From NCBI GenBank assembly GCA_043820265.1, contig JBDREA010000075.1, positions 1 through 6,544 of the forward strand: 6,544 bases of DNA. The letters run 5' to 3'. The stretch is from JBDREA01 sp043820265 (GTDB lineage: Archaea > Altiarchaeota > Altiarchaeia > IMC4 > JBDREA01). The translations under genes and the position numbers were made by a program. The notes under the pieces are model-generated. The model did no database searches, was not told the DNA's origin, and saw nothing but the letters and a program-made list of their open reading frames with translations. The first letter of the stretch is position 1. Each line of letters begins with the position of its first letter. Positions 1 through 4,600 of the stretch are shown piece by piece.

Positions 1-3
1 CAC

Positions 4-56
4 CTCCATGCGGCGGTTTCCAAAGGTCCGCCGAAGGCGGACGCCGCCGCTTGGAG
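4..56. repeat. GC-rich inverted repeat (long hairpin), upstream region
   Basis: Three nested complementary segments can be read directly. Bases 4-8 pair with 52-56 (5 bp), 10-16 with 44-50 (GCGGCGG with CCGCCGC, 7 bp), and 26-32 with 36-42 (GTCCGCC with GGCGGAC, 7 bp), closing on a GAA loop. There is a T-T mismatch at 9/51 and an asymmetric bulge of nine bases (17-25) opposite one base (43). Bases 1-60 contain 41 G or C, far above the AT-rich gene that follows. It could be the end of a structured RNA, an rRNA-spacer processing stem, a dispersed palindromic repeat or a regulatory hairpin. No T-tract follows, so an intrinsic terminator is unlikely. Confidence 0.7.
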
Positions 57-82
57 ACCTATTAGAAACACGAGAATTTAGG

Positions 83-127
83 GTCGGCTTTCATCTGCGA
101 TGCAAAGCATCGCAGTATTCAGCCGAC
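83..127. repeat. Nested perfect inverted repeat (two-stem hairpin)
   Basis: The outer arms GTCGGCT (83-89) and AGCCGAC (121-127) are perfect reverse complements. Inside them CTGCGATGC (95-103) and GCATCGCAG (107-115) form a perfect 9-bp stem with an AAA loop. Between the stems lies a symmetric 5x5 unpaired region (TTCAT at 90-94 against TATTC at 116-120). Sixteen perfect pairs in 45 bases is strong evidence for a folded RNA or a palindromic DNA element. Like the hairpin at 4-56 it has an outer stem, an interruption and an inner stem with a 3-base loop, although the sequences differ. The downstream bases are A-rich rather than T-rich, so it does not look like a terminator. Confidence 0.75.
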
Positions 128-156
128 AAGATTGGATAAATTAAGAGTTAAAACGA

Positions 157-167
157 TTTTATTAAAA
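157..167 (+). promoter_or_regulatory. TATA-like box for the zinc ribbon/TPR gene
   Basis: TTTTATTAAAA begins 36 bases before the ATG at 193. An archaeal TATA box directs transcription roughly 25 nt downstream, which would put the start within a few bases of the ATG and give a leaderless or nearly leaderless message. The only purine-rich candidate for a ribosome binding site, AAGGAAG at 167-173, ends 19 nt before the ATG, which is too far, and it would lie upstream of the inferred transcript start. The element is AT-rich sequence in an AT-rich region, so this is tentative. Confidence 0.4.
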
Positions 168-192
168 AGGAAGAGTAATATCAAGATAAAAA

Positions 193-1533
193 ATGCTAGA
201 CAACCCAAAAACCGACAGAAAATGCCCAAACTGCAAAAAAGGGCCGTTCCTGCCAGCGGGAAGAGACAAAGACAAGGTCGAATACATATGCATGTATTGT
301 GGTTTTTCAAAGTATGAAACTGAGAAAATCCAACAAGAAAAACTAACGAACCAAGAAGCAGAACTACAAGCCGAAGAAAAAAGGATAGAAAAGTTAATCG
401 AAGAAAAAAAATCCCGCCTTGAATCCCTTGTGACGAAAGTTGATGACATTGAAGATCAAAGACATGATTTAGAGGTCCTAGAGGAGAACCTAGAAGATTA
501 CGAAAAACAGGAAAAGGAACTGAATGAAAAGACCGAAAAGCTTCAGAAAGAAAAGGAGAACATTGAACAAGGCCTAAAGAATAAAGAGAACCATATCAAG
601 GAACTATCAGGTAACTTAGACCAGTTAAAAAACAGGCAAGAAACATTAAGCGCGTTAGAGAAAAAATTTGCAGCTGTCACCCAAGAAGAAATCGAATTGG
701 AAGGCGTAAAAGCCTCAATGGAAAAAGAATTGTCTAAAAAATTCGAATCCGTAAATACATTAAGGAAAAAAGTCGATGACCTAAAAAAACAGGAACATGC
801 CCTGAATGAAGCAGGGGAAAGGTTAAAAAACCTCAAAGAGTTCGAAGAAGAACTAACGGACAAGAAAAAGGTTTTGTCAATACAAGAATCTAAAAAGATA
901 CTTGATCTGAAGAAAAAAGAGGAGACATTAGCTAAACTCGCTGACGAAATCGGTGACCTAAAACAAAGCTCAGAAGAACTGACAGATAAGGAAAAGAAAC
1001 TATCAAATGAAAAAGAGGCTATTGAGGACAAATTAATCCCAAAAGAGGTGAAAGCTGAAAAATTTGTTGAAAAAAAGCCTGAAGACATAGAGAGCAGGAT
1101 ACCAACAAGCGAAGTGTTTCTTATAAAGGGAATCTTGTTCATGAAAAATGGTTTTTTTCAAGAAGCGATTCCATTCCTTACAGAGAGTATAAAAATCGAC
1201 TCCTTGAATCCAAAGCCACACATACACCTTGGTTTCATATACATGAAACTCAAAAAGCCGGAGCATGCGATTCAGAGCTTTCAGAAGGCATTTAAGCTGG
1301 ACCCAAACAATCCAGTTGTTTCGTTCAACCTGGGTTTAGCATATACTAAAATTGAGCACTATAAGCAAGCCACCTCATTTTTTCAGAAATCGGTGGAATT
1401 AGATTCAACTAATGCCCGCGCTTTTTGGCTGTTGGCCACAAGCCAAATTAAGATAAGAATTTTCAAGGACGCGACAAAAAATTTCAAAAAAGCGATTAGA
1501 TTAGACCCCGATTATGGAAAATTAAAAGGGTAG
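193..1533 (+). CDS. Zinc ribbon, coiled-coil and TPR protein (hypothetical)
   Basis: This is a 446-residue protein with no signal peptide or membrane segment, so it is probably cytoplasmic. Residues 11-36 form a zinc ribbon with C-x2-C (C11, C14) and C-x2-C (C33, C36) separated by a short loop. Residues about 43-290 are almost continuous Lys/Glu-rich heptad sequence, predicting a long coiled coil of the kind that dimerises; phrases recur in it, such as EELTDK at 219 and 261, 42 residues (six heptads) apart. Residues 307-442 form four consecutive 34-residue TPRs (307-340, 341-374, 375-408, 409-442) with typical LDPNNP-type ends (KLDPNNP, RLDPDY). TPRs bind protein partners, so a scaffold or adaptor role is likely. 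I do not recognise a named family and no enzymatic residues are visible. The ATG at 193 is chosen because the zinc ribbon begins 11 residues in. The gene ends in TAG, 57 bp before the large same-strand surface protein/ATPase gene, which suggests but does not prove a functional link. Confidence 0.93.
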   Translation: MLDNPKTDRKCPNCKKGPFLPAGRDKDKVEYICMYCGFSKYETEKIQQEKLTNQEAELQAEEKRIEKLIEEKKSRLESLVTKVDDIEDQRHDLEVLEENLEDYEKQEKELNEKTEKLQKEKENIEQGLKNKENHIKELSGNLDQLKNRQETLSALEKKFAAVTQEEIELEGVKASMEKELSKKFESVNTLRKKVDDLKKQEHALNEAGERLKNLKEFEEELTDKKKVLSIQESKKILDLKKKEETLAKLADEIGDLKQSSEELTDKEKKLSNEKEAIEDKLIPKEVKAEKFVEKKPEDIESRIPTSEVFLIKGILFMKNGFFQEAIPFLTESIKIDSLNPKPHIHLGFIYMKLKKPEHAIQSFQKAFKLDPNNPVVSFNLGLAYTKIEHYKQATSFFQKSVELDSTNARAFWLLATSQIKIRIFKDATKNFKKAIRLDPDYGKLKG

Positions 1534-1555
1534 TGGCAACTTTATTTCTAGTAGC

Positions 1556-1565
1556 TTTTTTTATA
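1556..1565 (+). promoter_or_regulatory. T-tract and TATA-like box between the two genes
   Basis: The 57-bp gap between the stop at 1533 and the ATG at 1591 contains seven T residues followed by ATA. The TTTTTATA at 1558-1565 starts 33 nt before the ATG, matching the spacing at the preceding gene and predicting a leaderless message. No Shine-Dalgarno sequence lies in the 15 bases before the ATG. The T-tract could also terminate the upstream transcript, since archaeal termination often relies on U-rich stretches without a hairpin. The two roles are not exclusive, and both are inferred. Confidence 0.4.
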
Positions 1566-1590
1566 GCCACCCAATATAATACTTTTTAGT

Positions 1591-1662
1591 ATGAACAACA
1601 GGTTTAAGATAATATTATTTCTCTTAGCCATATTGGGTGCACTCTCCACCAATGTTTCGGCC
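1591..1662 (+). other. Signal peptide of the surface protein/ATPase
   Basis: Residues 1-24 show the classic three-part pattern: a charged start with R4 and K6, a hydrophobic core from I7 to L18, and a small-residue cleavage site V22-S23-A24 before Q25. This places the following roughly 1380 residues outside the cell through the Sec route, consistent with the single membrane helix much later in the chain. Confidence 0.85.
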
Positions 1663-4600
1663 CAAATCTTTCCCCGGGTGGACGATTACTATTTCCCTCC
1701 TAACAGCCAATACGGAGCCTCTGTGCCCATTTACGCGAATGCGAGCGATGATGTAGCTATCAATGAGTCTTGGATCCAGATAATTCATCCAAATGCAACT
1801 GCGATAAACTACTCCATGGAAATTATCAACGTATACTTTCCTACTCAAAAAAGATACCGTAGAGTCTTTGACAGCCTACCTATAGGCATCAACAATTTTA
1901 CAATATATACAAACGATTCGGCAGGAAACATCAATTCTGTTCGTCCTAACTTCCTTGTTAGGATTTACACCCTCCCTTCCCCCAACCCCTTCCCCAGAAT
2001 CGATTCATCCTATATTTCAAGTGTCGAATCCCCAAATCATGTTTCAATCGAGGTTAATGCAAGCGATTACCTATACGTTGAATCAGTTGTTGCTCGGATA
2101 ACCCATCCCAACTCCACTGTGGTCGATTACCCTCTCACGCTAGTGGAAGAGATCAACAGGACCACGAATCGTTTCAATACAACTATATCAAATCTTCCTG
2201 TCGGAGATCACAATGTCGTTTTCATCGTAAACGACACCCATGGCAGACTGAATAATGCGACCGCTTCATTATTTGAGGTCTACACACTAGGTGCCTTTTC
2301 AGGGGATATATTGGATGCAGGTGGAAATCCAGTCGTTACAACTTTTAATCTGTATCGCCCCGGAACAAGGGATCTTATCCACTCATTTTCAACCAATGCT
2401 CAGGGGGTGTATAGCCAATCAATAAGACAACGAGTCTATGACGTAGAACTTGAGTTCGCAAATCGAACCTTTATGATTAGAAATGTGAACTTATCGGGTG
2501 TGGCAGACCCCATCGACATTGACTTGGTCTCAAGAACTGAGACCGATCTCGATAACGATATTAAAGGATTTGCCGTATCAACCCAGTTTAATCAAGCAGG
2601 TGAGTTAACAATCAACTACACTCAATCAGAGGTGGGTGTAAACGAGGGAAAACTTAGGATATTCGTCTGCACTAACTGGACTTTTTCAACTAGAAGATGC
2701 CTTACCGACTGGGCTGAATTACCGGGTACAGTGGATAAGATTAGAAACCGGGTAAATGGAACCTTTTCAAACTTAACAACAGATGGCCCGAGGGCTTATA
2801 TGGTAGCAGAAGGGACGAATCCCTATAAATGGACAGTCGTTCCTGAATCCATAGATGAGACCGTTTTCCTTGGGACAACAGGAACATTAACCCAGCTTAA
2901 TATTACAAATCAGGGATACTACGACATAATATTCAATCTCAGTGTTCAAGGTCCTGCTTCAAACTTCCTATACGTAACCTTAAGCACTAATCTAATCACA
3001 ATACTGGGGAATCGCTCAGAGGTAGTAACAATCTATTATGATGCGCCTGACACAGCGGCATATTACGTTAACATAGGAGAGATTGTGGTCAGACCGACGA
3101 ACGTTCCAGCAATCGCTGACCAATATGCAACCTCGAAGGCGATTCCCATAAACTTGAACGTTGTCAGAGAAGACATAATTCCTCCGACTATCAGATTGAT
3201 TAGCCCAGCAAACGACAGTTCCATGGTCGCGGGCACTATAATCGATTTCGAGGTAAGCGACCTAAACATCAGTCAAGTTCAGTACAGGCTGAATAACGGA
3301 CCCCTTCTAACCCTTTCCTCGCCCTACGACATCGACACAACCGGGTACTCTGAAGGAACATTTACAGTACAGATACAAGCACTCGATAGCAGTCAGAACA
3401 GCGCAAACAAAACCTACAGGTTCACAATAGACAACAGCCTAGTAGACAACACGGCACCTGTGATTACAGTGAATTCGCCTGTCAATCTCAGCACCATCAT
3501 CCCAGGGACGATAATCGATTTGTCTGTGACCGACCCCAATCTCTTCTTTGTGAATTATTCAGTAAACGGTGGCTCGTCGACTACACTTCTAAACCCTTAC
3601 GACATCGACTCGGGAGGATTTGGCGATGGAGTAACCACCATCATAGTGAACGCTATAGACAGCAGAAGCAATCTCGCCACAGTCACACTCATTTACATTG
3701 TCGATTCCTCTCTCACAGATTTCACATCCCCAGTTATTTCATTGATTAGCCCACTTAACAACACACAAATGCCGATTGGCTCAACCATAGATTTCAGCGT
3801 CTCAGATGACCACCTGACATCCGTCAATTACAGCATCAACAACCTTCCCGCCCAACCTTTGTCCTCACCATTTGACATCGACACATCCACCTGGCTTGAG
3901 GGAACCTACATAATAAGAGTAAACGCCGCAGACACCAACGGAAATACTGCAACTTCTACCTATCAATTCAGCTTAGTACTGACTAATGTCTCGCTCTACC
4001 TTTCAAGTCTCTCAATAAACGACATTAATCCCGGAGGTACTATATTAGTCGCGGTATCGATAGACTCAGACACATCAATCGATGATGTTTCTGTGGCAAT
4101 CGACTTACCGGACGGATCATCTGTAACATATCCTATGCTTGGCATAGGCAATCTTTACAGCATAAGCATAGCAGGATTTGCAACTCTAGGGGACTATTTT
4201 GTTGTTGTAACCGCAAACAACACTGGAGGTGACACCGCAACCCGATCCACATGCTTTGAAGTGTATACGGACTGGACTTTTTCAGGGGATGTGCTGAATT
4301 CCCAGGGACAGGTTATCCCCACAAATTTCACCTTAACAAGGTCGGGATGCCATGAGGTTGCTCAGACATTCAGTACCGACTCAAATGGAGACTACAGCGC
4401 AGTAGTCAGAAACAAGGTTTATAACCTTACAATTGACGTCATCGACGGACAAATGAGACTCTACAACATCGACTTTGCAACTATCGCAGACGACCCCCTG
4501 GACCTTGAAAAACTGGCGGGTATCAACCTGTACCTACCGAATGCAACCGGCTTATCAGGTTATGCAGTAAACCATTCAATTTCCATTTCAACAGGAAGGA

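Noticed and set aside
1..81. Possible 3' end of an upstream forward gene (frames ending at TAG 63-65 or 79-81)
   Set aside because: The short peptides show no recognisable family, and the sequence is better explained by the strong inverted repeat; without the left flank it cannot be supported.
83..130. Hairpin as an intrinsic terminator
   Set aside because: The stem is strong but no T-tract follows.
167..173. AAGGAAG as ribosome binding site for the gene at 193
   Set aside because: It ends 19 nt before the ATG, too far for a functional Shine-Dalgarno, and probably lies upstream of the transcript start.
162..449. Reverse-strand open frames near the start of the first gene (119-310 and 162-449)
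   Set aside because: They overlap the zinc ribbon coding sequence, lack recognisable motifs and look like complements of forward coding sequence.
543..1142. 199-residue reverse-strand open frame opposite the coiled coil
   Set aside because: It is Ser/Phe-rich, as expected for the complement of Lys/Glu-rich codons, has no domain signature, and lies wholly inside a convincing forward gene.
1575..1580. TATAAT resembling a bacterial -10 box
   Set aside because: No matching -35 element lies about 17 bp upstream, and the rest of the window points to archaeal promoters.
3181..3981. Tandem repeats as a CRISPR array or DNA satellite
   Set aside because: The periodicity is at protein level (91 residues) within an open frame and the DNA copies are strongly diverged.
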